A stretch of DNA of 64,000 nucleotides from Desmodesmus armatus (Eukaryota > Chlorophyta > Chlorophyceae > Sphaeropleales > Scenedesmaceae), in NCBI GenBank assembly GCA_007449985.2, contig VIIQ02000901.1, positions 25,238 through 89,237 on the forward strand, in the 5' to 3' direction. Position 1 is the stretch's first letter. Every line of letters begins with the position of its first letter. The notes under the pieces are model-generated. The model was not told the origin of the DNA, searched no databases, and saw only the letters and a program-made list of their open reading frames with translations. Below, one piece after another: positions 1 to 13,100 of the stretch. The position numbers and the translations under genes are program-made.

Positions 1-1059
1 CCGCTATGTGCCATGTCTTGCTCACTTTGCATATGGGGCTGGCCTGTGTCGGCAGCATGTGTTGGGCATGCGATGGCTCTCTGCCTGTGCAATGCAGCAG
101 GTGTTGCTGGAGGGGAGCTTGCGTGACGGTACAGTGTAGTTGTTTTTCGTAAAGTACAGGTGTCTTCTTTTGTCCCTTGAGAGCGCCCGGCAGGGTGTAT
201 AGATGTATGGTTGGAGGGTGTGTGTGTGTGTGTGTGTGGGGGGGGGGGGGCCCTGACCAGGGTAACACAACATGGGTTCAGATGCAACTACCAGCCAGAC
301 AATGTAACTCACAGCGCAGCTTCACAGCATCTGACTAGCCCTCACCGGGGAGTAGATCTGTGCTTGTGTTTGGAGACAGCATACATCCTGTCACCAGGTC
401 ACCACCCTTTGCTGTCACCCCCTTGTACCAGCCAGCTGGCCACCCATGGGCAGGCTGGTGCTGGTTTTGACAAGTGAATGCACATGGGAGGGGGACTAAT
501 AGCTTCATTGCAGCTCTCAAACGAACACTAGGAGACCTTGCAAATATAACCGCCTTGAAGGCACACAGCATTGCTCTCGCCCAACAAGTTGCAGACCACT
601 GAGCATTGCTCAGCATGCTCAGCATGCTGAACATTCATGAATGCTCAACATGACAAGCCAGACACCCGGGTAGACAGCGTTATATGTTGTGCTCCCATAT
701 TGATGTTGCTTATGAAAACTGAGGATGCACTGCCGTCGACATTTGCAGTGACACCCCGATGTGTGCCTGATCACCATTTCAAACTGGAAGTGGGGTGCAA
801 GTTCATAAGCAGTCCGGATGCACTGAAGCATCTTACCGGTTCCTATCCAAAGTCGCTTGCAGCTTCTCACCACATCCAACTGCAAACATCCCACAGACAT
901 CAGAGGCAGTTTGGTTTCTGTGGGTTGCTTCGACTGTCCACGATGTTTCCATGTGACTTGAAGATGCTGTTCAAGTTCCTTTGATGCCTTAGATCAGGCA
1001 CAGCATGCTGTTGCAGTGCAGGCCCACAGCAGTAGCATCTGCAGCACAGCAGACTGTAG
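1..1059. other. Upstream non-coding region
   Basis: No supported gene. It contains a (TG)n tract running into a poly-G run near 217-251 and otherwise unremarkable sequence. It would hold the promoter and 5' UTR of the gene starting at 1060, but I see no recognisable core promoter motif. Confidence 0.4.
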
Positions 1060-2787
1060 ATGGGTACTTTGTTGCCAGGGTATGCAGCTATAGCCGGGTC
1101 TGACTCAGAAGACGACGCAAAAGTGCCAGAAGCAGGCGCCACAATGTCAGACCACCTGGAGAAAGCACTCCTGCAGGTGGACGGGGTGCCCAAGGGCACC
1201 CTAGCAGATGCCTGGCAGCCCTGCTCCCTGATCAAGTTTGAGGGGCCCCTTCCAGGGAACAATGACACCCTGGAAGCGACAGCAGCTGCAGCAGGTCAAC
1301 TGTGTGTCAGCGACAAAACTGACATCATCTTGAGTAACCTGAAGAGGTGGAGGGACAAGTACCTGGCAGGCGAAAAAGAAAGAGCTCGGCCAGCTGATTT
1401 GGAGAAGTGGAAGAGTGGGGTGGAGGCCCTGAGGTGCAAGGCATACCTGCTGTACCAAAAAGAGCAACGGCTTCTCGAAAATTCAGTGAAGTGGGCGCAG
1501 AATACCAAGGTAAGTGGCTGAAGGACACAGGGTGCCTCAGGGGTGGAGGTAGGGGGTGGGGGGGGGGGGGGGGGGGGGGGTGGGGGGGGGGGGGGGGGGT
1601 CATGCAGCAGAGAGCTCAGCAGCTGTGCCCTGTCGAGGCATAAAGGCCGCAGGAAGCACAGCACAGCACAGCGCAGCTGAGCAGCGTGACTTGCACCATC
1701 GAGGGGGAGCGTGCCAGCAAGCTCAGCACGCCTGGGCTGCACAAGCCATAGCTGCAGGACAGGTAGCCTGAGCTGCACCATGGGTAGCTGTGGGGCCTGT
1801 TGCTTGACCTCAGGCTACCGGCACCACAGCTATGCATGGTGCTGCTATCCGTCCTTTAGGAATTGGAGCCGTCCTGAGTTTGCTCGCGCATCCCTCCATC
1901 CAGCCACTAGATTGGCACCTGCCTTCCCCACCCTGACCTGTCCACACAGGCGACACCCGCAAACACTCTTCCTCTTGCTCTGCAAGAACACTTCCCTTGC
2001 CTCCACTGTTTTTTCTACCCCCCCACCCCTGGCTCACTGACTCTTTCCCTGTCTTGCCCGTAACACCCTATTTGCTCACTCCCTGCCCTGCTGCCTCCAT
2101 GCTTCCCCCTTCAGGCTGTGCAGCAGAACAGCGCCAACCTGCAGCAGTTTGCAGCAGGAGCACAGCAGGAGCTGAGCGGCGACGCAGCGGCGGCCGCACA
2201 GCAGCAGCAGCAGAATGGTGTCGGTGGTGGTGTGAGGCAGCTGTTGGGGTCGCAGGCACGGCAGCAGCAGCCCAAGCAGCCGCAGCAGGTGCGTCTTGCT
2301 GTTGTGATATGAGGGCAGGTTGTTACAAGTGCATGCTGTCACGTCTGAGTGCTGCTTTCCACTACACAGAGAAAGTGCAGGGGGTCAGGTCGGAGGTTGG
2401 CACAGACGGTGTTTGGGGTTGCTGGCTGGTGGGGTGCCCGTTGGGGGGGGGGGGGGGGCAGCAATGTAGGAGCCAAGGTGGTGTGCCGGTTGTGTGATTG
2501 CTGCGCAAGTGCAAGTGGTGCGGGCTTACCACCGAGGGTATTTGTTCAGCGCCTTGTCCCATAGTGTGTGCCCATCCATTGTCTGTACTGCATCTGCAAC
2601 AGCCATGCGTGCTAAGTTTGCTGGGGCGGTCCTCCAAGTGAAGGCATGTGCCTTCACTTCGTATCTCCACAGTGCTGATTTCTTTCCTGCCTGCTTGCCT
2701 GTCTGTCTGTCTGCTTGCCTGCCTGCCTGCTGTGTCCCAACAGCCTCGAGGGCCTAACAGCCAGCGGCAGGGTAGGGCCGTCACTCC

Positions 2788-2822
<35 letters not shown>

Positions 2823-5136
2823 TGTTTCCTCTCCTTGACAACGTCATCACCATTGGTGGACAGCGGCAGCAGCACAAGGGTGAGCATTTTTGGGTCCCTA
2901 GTTTGCTTGCAGCACTGGCCACAGCTGCCTGCTTTGTTTGCCGCATGATGTGCCGTGCTGTGCTGATCATCGCTTTCCTATGATGTTTTGGATGTTTAGG
3001 GGTGGTTCTCCCCCCCAGGGTGCGTGCGGACAGCAGACATACCATTTTCAGCAAGCCTTTGGCGTTGGTCAGTGATCGAAAATGCTGTGCTGTCCTGTGC
3101 TGTCATAGCACGATTTGTCATTTGTGCCACCATGTCTGCTGACTGTGCTGTGCTGCGCTGTGCTGGCCAGCCCCCCTGCCTGTAGGCCATGCAGCTGTGG
3201 CCACCCACATGTCTGCAGCACACCAGACGGCTGTGGTACCCGCGTCGGCAGCAGCAGGCAAGCAGCAGCGGGGGCGCCTGCACAACCTGACGGGGGGCAC
3301 CGGCACCTCAGGAGCAGCGCAGCAGATGCAGATATTCAAACGACATGGCCGCAGCCTGCCGACACCAGGTGGGGCAGCGGGAATGTGAGAGGGGGGGGGG
3401 TGGCTGCATGTCATAATCGACCGGCACTTCATATAGTGTGTTGCTGTTGGTTCGTGCGTGGGGTGTGGGGTGTGGGGCCAGAGCGTTATTGTGGGGTTGT
3501 GTTGCTGATGGGCTGTGCCCAATAGTGCAATCAGCAATCAACAGCAGCAGCAACAGCAGCAGCACCGGCTGCAAGGCTCACCTTCAGGAGCAGCACAGCA
3601 GCTGCAGAGGTCAAAGTGGAGGGTATGAGATGGGTGCTGGTGCTGAGGAGAAAGCTGGGTGGCTGTGCCTTGTGATGAATGGTGCTGAATGGTGCTGAGC
3701 AGCAGGCGGCAGCACGGATTGCACGGCACGGGGAGGGGGTGGCGGCGGCGTCTGGCAGCTGAACGCAGCACTGTAGATGTTGGTGTGCCACAGGGTGGCC
3801 AAGGTCTGCGTGCATCACGTGCACGAGGCTTGACGGGGGTGGGGTGGGGCAAGGGAGGGGAAGCAGGTGGGGGCCCGGGGGGGGGGGGGGGTGGCATGGG
3901 TGAGTGTGTATCTGGGGTGCAGGCGCTTGCACTGTCCTCCTTCTTCCCTCCTGCACGCATTTCCTCTTGCTGTGCCATTTTTTTTGGTATAGTGGCGGTA
4001 TGTATTGGCGTGGTATTTGGATTGAGGCCAATACCAGATCAGGCAAGCAGGCCGGTGTATTAACGGCAGGAAGTACTTCCCAAAAGCGCCCATTTTCACT
4101 CTCCCCTGCTCTGCCCCTTCCCTCTTTCCTTGTTGTGACGTGCGTCATGCCTGTAGTGCCCAACTGCATGGGCAAGCCACCTCTGCAGATGACTCACTCC
4201 AGGCCACAGCAGCAGCAGCAGCAGCAGGAGCTCAGGTGAGCAAATGGGGCAAGGCAGTGCTGACACACTACATCCAGCAGCCTGACTCGTGTGTGTGTGC
4301 GTGGGGTGGGGGGGTGGGGGGTGACGCTGGCAGGATGGCGCTTGTGGGCAGAAGTGTGTGGGCAGACGTGCATGGTCCCTGCATGCTTGCAAGTGAGGAG
4401 GTGCATCAACAGACACCGCAGACACTTACTCCAACCTTCTAGCAGTATGTAGATGGTTCGTGTGTGTTCTGCTTGAAATCTCTCCTAGAGTGTTTTGGAT
4501 CGTGTCTTGTGGTGACAGGGATGCACTGCAGTTGTGGGATAGCTCTCGCTGGTTTGACCCTGACTTCTGGGTTGGACCTTGCCACCTGGAAGGGTGGCAT
4601 GTGTGTGGCCACACAACCACGAATGTGGCTTGACCCTACCATATGTCTTCTTGTCTGCCTGCTGTTACCCCGCCCCGCGGGCCTGTTGCTGTGTCTGGGT
4701 GCAGCTACCCAATGAATGCCCAAGCCCTTTTTGCTGACTGTGACGTGTGCAGTGAGAAGTATCGCAAGCAGGACATGACACAAGTGGTGAGCACTCTGGC
4801 ACAGCAGGAGGGAATGTCACAAGTGATGGGGGCCCGGGGGGGGGGGGGCAGAAGGACATGCAGCACACAGTTTCCCTTAAGCAGGTCGCAACGGAGTCGC
4901 GGTGGCAGTGGTGGTGGCAGTGGTGGTGGTGGTGGTGGTGGTGGCGGTGGTGGTGGTGGTGGCGGTGGTGGTGGTGGTGGTGGTGGTGGTGGTGATGGTG
5001 GTGGTGGTGGTGGCGGTGGTGGTGGTGGTGGTGATGGTGGTGGGGTGTTGAATTTGCTGGCGTTGTTGGTGGTGTGTTGAAGACGCTGAATACATGTTGC
5101 ATATGTCTGTGTGTGTTAAGCAGAGAGGATGTGTGT

Positions 5137-5181
<45 letters not shown>

Positions 5182-5851
5182 GGCTTGCAACTAGGGAGTG
5201 GGTGCCCCTAGGAAGAATAGGGAAGGGGGTGATTCAAAGGTTGCTATGCATGCGAGCATTGCTCTGACAATGTGTTGCAAGCACCTGCCAGACGCACATA
5301 CTGTAGATTTGTCTACTGCAAAGCAATCCCCGTGCTCTGCTTTTCAGGTCCCAGCCGGCAGAGCAGACCGGCCAGGGCAGCACACACATCCTTCTTCCCA
5401 TACCACTGTCACATGTATACGTACTTTGGCAGCTGGTTTTGTCAAGGAAGTACAGTTGATACATTTACTGATGTTTGCTTCTTGCATGTTCATGCAGCTG
5501 TACAAGGCAACGGACGGGGAAGATGCCTGGATGTGCAAGGACTGCAGCAGCTTGAGCGATGGAGCTCGGGTGGGTGCAGTTGCATTTCCGGTAGCTTGTT
5601 TTTATGGTGATTTTACCTTGTTTGTGTTCTGTTGATGTTGCTTACCCTCCCCCTCTAGTTTCTAGCGATGCTGCCATGTTCATATTTGGTCTGTCGAGCC
5701 GTAATAACCATGGGTGCATTTATACTGCCCGGCATACAAGGTCTGCGCATGGACCACCCCAGGTCATTGGGGATACTGCTGTAGGGACTTGCAGGCCCTC
5801 CGCCCGTGCAGCAAACAACAACATCATAGCGTATGTTCAGACTGCTGTCGC

Positions 5852-5893
<42 letters not shown>

Positions 5894-7032
5894 GCTGATG
5901 CTGTCACTGCTGCTGCTCTGCTGATGCTCTGCTGCTGGTGGTAGACGCGTGTCAAGGCGGGTGACAAGGCGGGTCGTCAGCAGCAACGGCTGGCGGTGCC
6001 AAAGCTTCGCCAGGACAAGGTGCCGCAGAACTCTGTTGCCGCCGCCGCTGCTGCTGCCGCTGCTGCTTGTGTTGGAGGGCGGCGAGGTGGTCGTGCCGCG
6101 GGGCGAGGTGCAGCGCCGAAAGAAGGCAGCAAGGTGGGTAGGGGGATGCTTGTAGGCGCGAGCGTGAACTGCCTCGTCACCGTGTCTCTGGGGTGGTGCT
6201 GGTTGATACTCTGTCAACATGGCCGGGAGGGCGGGTACACAATGGGCTGCAATGCATGCTGACCCCCCCCCCCCCCCCCCCCAGCACAGGATGCCCGTGT
6301 TGACCTGCTGGGGCAAGGTGACAATGGTAGCGGTGTGGTAAACCGGTGTGTTGACAAAGCCCAATTTAACAGGACCCCCACCAGGCAAGCAACAGCAGAA
6401 AAGCCTGCATCTAATCATACACTGACATTCACCTTTGTCATCCCCCATTGCGCCTCCTTCCCCCCCCCCCTCCCTCCTCTTACACAACCACACCGGACGC
6501 CCCCTCAACCTGCTGTCAGACAGTGACGAAGACAAAAACAGTGGGGACGACAAAGTAGCGGTGGTGCCAGCACCCCCACCAGGCAGCAAATGTGGTAAGT
6601 GCTGCAAAACTCTCTGAAGTTGCCCGTGCTTGACGCTGGCGTCTCCCCCCCCCCCCCCCCCCGCTTGCACTGTTGACAGGATGCCCCGGTTGACCTCCTG
6701 TCAGACAGTGACGATGACAACAGTGGAGATGATGATGTGGTCGTGGCCGCAGCACCACTACCAGGCAGCACCAGCAACGGCAGAGGGGGCCGGCAGCAGC
6801 AGCGGGAGGCAGAGGTGGCCCCCCGGGACATGTCCCCAGGCACCAGGATGGCAGTGCAGGCTGCAGAGGCTGCGGATGCAGAAGAAGAGGGCTTGGGCAG
6901 GCGGCGCCGGAGGGGTGGCAGGGGGTCTGTGGGCCCTGCTGAGCTGATAGACGTGTCCGGGGTCAACAGGAACCCGTGTTTACGGTAAGTAATGCCTACC
7001 TGGTTGTCAGGTTGTGGGCTGTGTTTGTGTGT

Positions 7033-7063
<31 letters not shown>

Positions 7064-9838
7064 GGTGGAGAGGGAGGGGATGCAATGGGGGGCTGCAGCA
7101 GCATTGGATGCAGAGGCAGGGTTGGGCAGGCGGCGGGGAGGCAGGAGGGGTAGAGCCAAGGGGTCTGTGGGCCCTGCTGAGTTGATTGACGTGTCGGGGG
7201 TCAACAGGAACCCCGTGTTCACGGTGAGTAGACAGGGAGGTGAATGTACAGGGAGGCGGTGGGCTAGGAAGGAGGGGGGGGGGGGACTGGCCACTGCAGA
7301 GGAGTTGGATGTTGAGGAGGGCCTTGGCAGGCGGCGGGGCAGCAGGAGGGGTGGTGCCAGGGCGTCTGTGGGCCCTGCTGAATCTGTTGACGTGTGCGGT
7401 GGTCCACAGGAACCCGGTGTTCACGGTGAGTTATCTCGAGATAGCTGGATGCTGTAAACCTCCCCCTCCCCCTCCCCTTCACCCTGCGGCCGTAGTATGC
7501 TGTATACCGCAGTTCATTTTTGCTTTCTCCCTCTTACGCTCCCCTCAATCTGTACGCCGGCATCCCCTCCCCTTTCTCTGCTTCTTCCAGGGCCTGAGCA
7601 CGCAGTACCCCCTGGTGGTGGTCGTGGTGCCGAGGTTGTTGATCCTGAGGACATGGAGTTCCTCTCCCCCCCCCCCCCCCCCCCCCCGCCCGCCCGCCCC
7701 CTTTCTGCCCCCAGGGCTTGAGCACACAAGATCTTGCAGTCCCCTTTGCTTCCACCCTTGCTCCCCCACTTGCTTGCCCCTGTACGTGCCACCACCCCCA
7801 CCTAACCCCCTCCTCCCCCCCCCCCCCCCCCCCCGCTGTCCCCAGGGCCTGAGCACGCAGTACCCCCTGGTGGTGGTCGTGGTGCGGTGGTTGTTGGTCC
7901 TGAGGACATGGAGTTCCTGGAGCCTGATGCCTTCCTCAACGACACGGTGCTGGACTTCTACATCAAGTGAGAGGGGTGGTGGTGGGGGTTTGGGGTTTGA
8001 AGGGGGGGGGGCAGGGAGGGGAGGCAGCGGGAGGACCACACATCTATACCGTCATGGAGAGTGCCACGGTCAGGCGGATGGGTGCAAGAATCCGCTGGGT
8101 GTTAAGCAGAGTGAATACAGATGTATCTAGCATGTAGGCAACATATCAGTCACATGCAAGCAGTTTTATGAAGCATATCACCCATAGTCCCACAAGGATA
8201 GTTAAACCATTACGTCAGGCTTACAAAGTGCGCTCCGGCACGCACACGCATAGGAGTAAACAGTTATATTATCATGGAAACGTTTCACCTGATACTTGTC
8301 TGATGTCGGTGCAGCTCCTGTCATCTCCCTCCGGTCCAGGGGACCACCGATTGCTGCAGTGGTCTGAAATGCTGCTGTATTGACTGTATGACTCTGTGAA
8401 TTGAGACCGAGACTGCTGGAGGGGCCACTACCCTCCCTAGTACATGTAAAGCTGGCCTAATCCCTTTGTCCCTTGTCCCTCTAGAAATTACCTGCAGGCA
8501 CAGTAAAGCAATTTTGTAGGCAGCAGATGGATGTCAGTCAACCTTGTATGAACCTTGTATGGTATGTGTGTGTGTGGGGGGGGGGGGGCTGGGGGGCTGA
8601 GCCAACGGGCTCCTCAGGCCCGAGTCAAGTATGTAGTTGTCTGGGTTGTGGGTTGTTGGGATTGAGTAACTCCATGTCCTCAATCCCAACAACCCACAAC
8701 CCAGACAACAACATACATGACTCGGGCTTATGCAGCCCGTTGGCTCGCGTTCCTGGAGCCCGATGCCTTCCTCAACGACACAGTGCTGGACTTCTACATC
8801 AAGTGAGCGGGGTGGTTTGAGGGTCTTCTCCCTTGCATCCCCTCCTCTCATTCACAAGACATGGTCTGGTTATTGGGTGGCAAGAGCCACACACACCTTG
8901 CTGCTTGGCAACAGCAGCAGCAATCTTAAGGTTTGTCATCTATACCCATCGCGTGCACTTGCGCAACATGCAAGGCACACAGATCCACCAGGCGTCTCTG
9001 AAGCCCCCCCCTCCACCCCCCCCCCCCCCCCCCCCCCCGCCCCTCCCTCTCTCCCAAACGTACATCGGAAAGGGCAAATCCAGGTGCATAGGCGGCTGCA
9101 CTTCTTCAACAATGCAAAAAATGGCGGCAGGGACGAGCTGTGCCTTCACTAATGGGGGAGTATGTTACATAGACATTTTCGCCAAACAACAATGGCATTG
9201 CCCACCAGGATCGAGCCAGGTGAACCTCATAAGTTGTCTCCCCTGCGGTGGTTTGCACCACCTACACGGGGTTGACCTGCAATGCATATCACCCCCCCTG
9301 ATACAGGTACATTGAGGGCAACCTGGTCCCAGAGGTTCGCAGCCGGCTGCACTTCTTCAACACCTTCTTCTACAAGAAGCTGGCTGAAAAGAGTGGTGGC
9401 AGGGGGCTGGAGCTGCCTGCTGACACCAACAAGGACAGGGCAAAACACAGGGCCAACCACGCACGGGTGAAGACATGGACCAAGGTGTGTGCGTGTGTGT
9501 GAACATCAACAGAATGTCAACATCTTTGATAAGATTTACCTGTTGGTGTCCAACGCAAGCCACTGTGCATCCCCCTGCCCCTCTCCTACCCTGCTGTTTG
9601 TTTTTTCAAACAAACTGTTTCCAAATTGTGTGCCCCCAACATATTTGACAAGGACTACCTTTATAACCCCCACTAAAAGCATTGCCCCCCCCCTGCTGTC
9701 TGTTCTTGTATCCCCCCCCCAGAACGTCAACATCTTTGAGAAGGACTACCTGTTTGTGCCCATCCACGACAAGGTCCACTGGAGCCTCGTCATCATATGC
9801 CACCCAAAGCTGCTCTTCCAGAACCACCTGGCACAGCT

Positions 9839-9869
<31 letters not shown>

Positions 9870-10134
9870 GAGGTTGACCCTGAGGCCGCCCAGCAGGAGC
9901 AGCAGCAGGCGTCGCGCAGCCGTCGCAACGCCAAGGCGGCGCGTCAGCAGCAGCAGCAGCAGCCGCCTCCACAGCAGCAGCAGCAGCAGCAGCAGCAGCA
10001 AGAGAAGCGCGGCGGTGATGGCGGTGGCGTTGCATCAGCCCTGCATGCTGCAGGCAAGGCAGCACTGGGGCTTCTTGGTCACCTCCTCAACCCATCCAGC
10101 CCCAGCAAGACCCCAGCAGCAGCAACAGCCGAGC

Positions 10135-10167
<33 letters not shown>

Positions 10168-13100
10168 GTCGTGGTGCTGAGGGTGACGATGAGAGTGCCC
10201 GTCTGGCAGCAGCAGCAGCACACACAGCCACACATGTGGCTACCTCATTTCTGCCACAGTATAACAGCAGCGATGAAGAAGAGGACAAGCAGCAGCAGCA
10301 GCAGCCCTTGGGTGGAGCGGGTGTGAGCTACCACCCAGATGGTAAGCCTGACTGCGATGTGGCAGCAGCAGCCGCAGCCGGGGCCGCGGCAGCAGTAGCA
10401 GCAGCAGAAGCAGCGGCAGACTCCGCTGCTGCTGCTGCTGCTGACGGCTCTCAGGACATCCAGCCCACACAGGATCTGTACCAGGATGCTCGATCAGGCA
10501 GCACAGTGGAGGACAGCAGTGATGGCGATGCCGAGAATGCAGAGGGTCCCCGCACACCCATGGCAGCAGCAGCAGCAGCAGGTGCAGTAGGAGGCTCAGC
10601 AGCAGCAGCGGCGGCGGTGGCGGCAGGTGCTGCTGCTGCTGCTGCTGCTCCTGCTGAGACGGGCATTGTTCCCAGGCCCTGCATCCTGGCTCTGGACAGC
10701 ATGGCAGGTATGTGGTGAGACATATCGATGCCACAAACAGATACATGTCTTGTGTGTGTGCGTGGGCTTGGTGGGGGGGTGGGGGGGGAGGCTAAGGTGG
10801 GTGTTGTTTCTTGCAACCGCCAGGTGGCCCCCCTGCAATCTTCTCGAAGGTCGCTGCCTGTCTGTGCTATTAAGTTGGTGTTGATCATCCCTTTTTGTAA
10901 CAGCAACGGTGTTTCCATCACAGTCCAATGTATCTGTCAGGTTGTGCTGACCCCTGATGTGTGATCCCCTGTATTCATTCGCACACATGCCCTTGTGTTT
11001 GCTGGCTTCACATGTGTTGCCCCATGCTTGCAGGTGGCCACCAGACAACAGCCGTGTGCAACAACCTGCGTGAATACATTGCTCACGAATTGGCACGTAG
11101 GCTGCACGAACAGACGGGGCAGCAGGTGGAGGTGCCACTGCTGAAGAATGAGGTGTGTGTGTGTTAAGCACGTAGAATACATGTGTAGCATACTATAATA
11201 GTCACAAACAAGCAAGGTATGAGGCACACAAAGTCCAACGAGGATGGGAAACCGGGTGTGTAGCAGTGTGTGTGTGTGTGGGGGGGGGGTGACAATGTTT
11301 TCACTTCAACCGTTGTGAAGAGCACAAGGTTTTTGAGAGGAGGGGCTTGAAAGTGCTGGGGGCAGCTAAGCGTAGTGGCTGCAACAGCTTGAAAGTCTGG
11401 TCACCTTGCTGTTGGGCGGAAGGAGTGAGCATTGCTCACAAATTGGCACGTAGACTGCACGAACAGACGGGGCAGCAGGTGGAGGTGCCACTGCTGAAGA
11501 ATGAGGTGTGTGTGTGTGTGGGGTGGGGAGGGGGGGGGAGGAGGGGGGGGGTGACAATGTCTCAGTTCAAGCCATTGTGAAGAGCACAGTGGTTGAGGGG
11601 AGGGGTACTGAAAGTGCTTGGTGCAGCTAAGCGTCATGGCTGCCATAGCTTTGAAGTCTGGTCACCTTGCTGTTGAGTGGAAGGGGTGAGCATCGCTCAC
11701 GAATTGGCACGCAAGCTGGCGGAGCAGACGGGGCAGCAGGTGGAGGTGCCACTGCTGAAGAATGAGGTGTGTGTGCAACACATGAGTTATATCCAGCAAG
11801 TGCATGTGTGTGTTTTTTTTTTGGGGGGGGGGGGAGTGGGCGGGGGGGGGGGGCTGAAGGTATCTCGGTGTCAAGCATGTGTGTGTGGTGGTGGTGGTGG
11901 GGGGGGGGGGGGAGCGTGGGAGAGTTTATGTGTAATGGCAACTCCTGGTTACAACTTCCAAGTATGGTCATCGGGCCGTTGCGTTGTGGAAGGGTGCAAA
12001 CGGGGTATGTAGTGGTCCATTCCCCACCCCCACCCACCCATCCACCCACCCACCCCTACGCACACTGTACACATGCACACTTTGGCCGACACGCCCCCCC
12101 CCATCATTGTCATGCCCACCTGCATTCTTGTGTCTGCAGGACTTGCCGCACCACCGGCTGTCCAAGAACATCCCCATTCAGCCCAACCACTGCGACTGTG
12201 GGCTGTTTGTGCTGACGTACTTGGAGTACTTTGTGCACGCACTGCCACCAGCACTCAACGTGCAGGATGTGATTAAGGCGGGGCCCAGGAAGCTACCAGA
12301 TCAGCGTAGGTTGGGGTACTGAGGGGGGTGGGCAGGATGGAGGTTGGTGGGCGTGGGGGTGGGCGTGGGGTTGTATAGAGGGCATGGGGGCACACAGTGT
12401 CCTCAGAAGACAGTAAGGGGGGTCATGGTTGGGAAGGATAGGGCAGGACGGCCGCGGAGGCGGGGGGGGGGGTGGGGCGTGCCACCAGCACTCAATGGGA
12501 AGCAGGGGGGACCCAGGAAGCAGGGGGGACCCAGATGAACGTATGTTACTGGGGTGGTGTGGGGTGAGGATGGACTGCCGGGGTTGTGAGGATACATATA
12601 GAGGGCATGGGGCCACACAATGTAGGAAGACAGCATGCCAGGGTGGTTGGTGGGGCGCGTGTGTAGACACAGGAAAGGCATCCAGCCACGCAGTGTGTGC
12701 AAGGGGGGGGGGGGGGGGATAGCGCGGGGGGGGGGGGGGGGGGAGCTGCCAGCACTCAACTTGAAGGATGTGCAGCGGGTGGTTCTGGGCGTCATTCATG
12801 ATCCCTACAGCACACCTAGTTTGCAATCGTGGGACTCACCCTGATCATGCCTCTGTTGCCTGCCCCCCCCCCCTTCGCTGCAGTCCCCATCCTGAGCTTC
12901 ACGCACCCGATGCTGTTCTCCAAGCTTTGGTTCCCCGATGCGGCTGCCTCACGGCTGAGGGAGCACCTGCGCGCCCTGCTGCTGCAGCGTATGCTGGACG
13001 ATGCTTCGGTGAGGAGGGGGCAGGGGGTTGGGCTTGTGTGTGGAGGGGAGGGGTTGAATAACAACATCAGGTGGGGTGCTCCCATGTGTGAGGAGGGGGC

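Noticed and set aside
1296..1781. Pro-rich minus-strand frames opposite exon 1 of the SUMO protease
   Set aside because: They cross a poly-G/poly-C tract. No supporting structure.
4643..5102. Poly-Gly and poly-His frames over the GGT repeat
   Set aside because: Microsatellite artefact. Open in several frames and in an intron.
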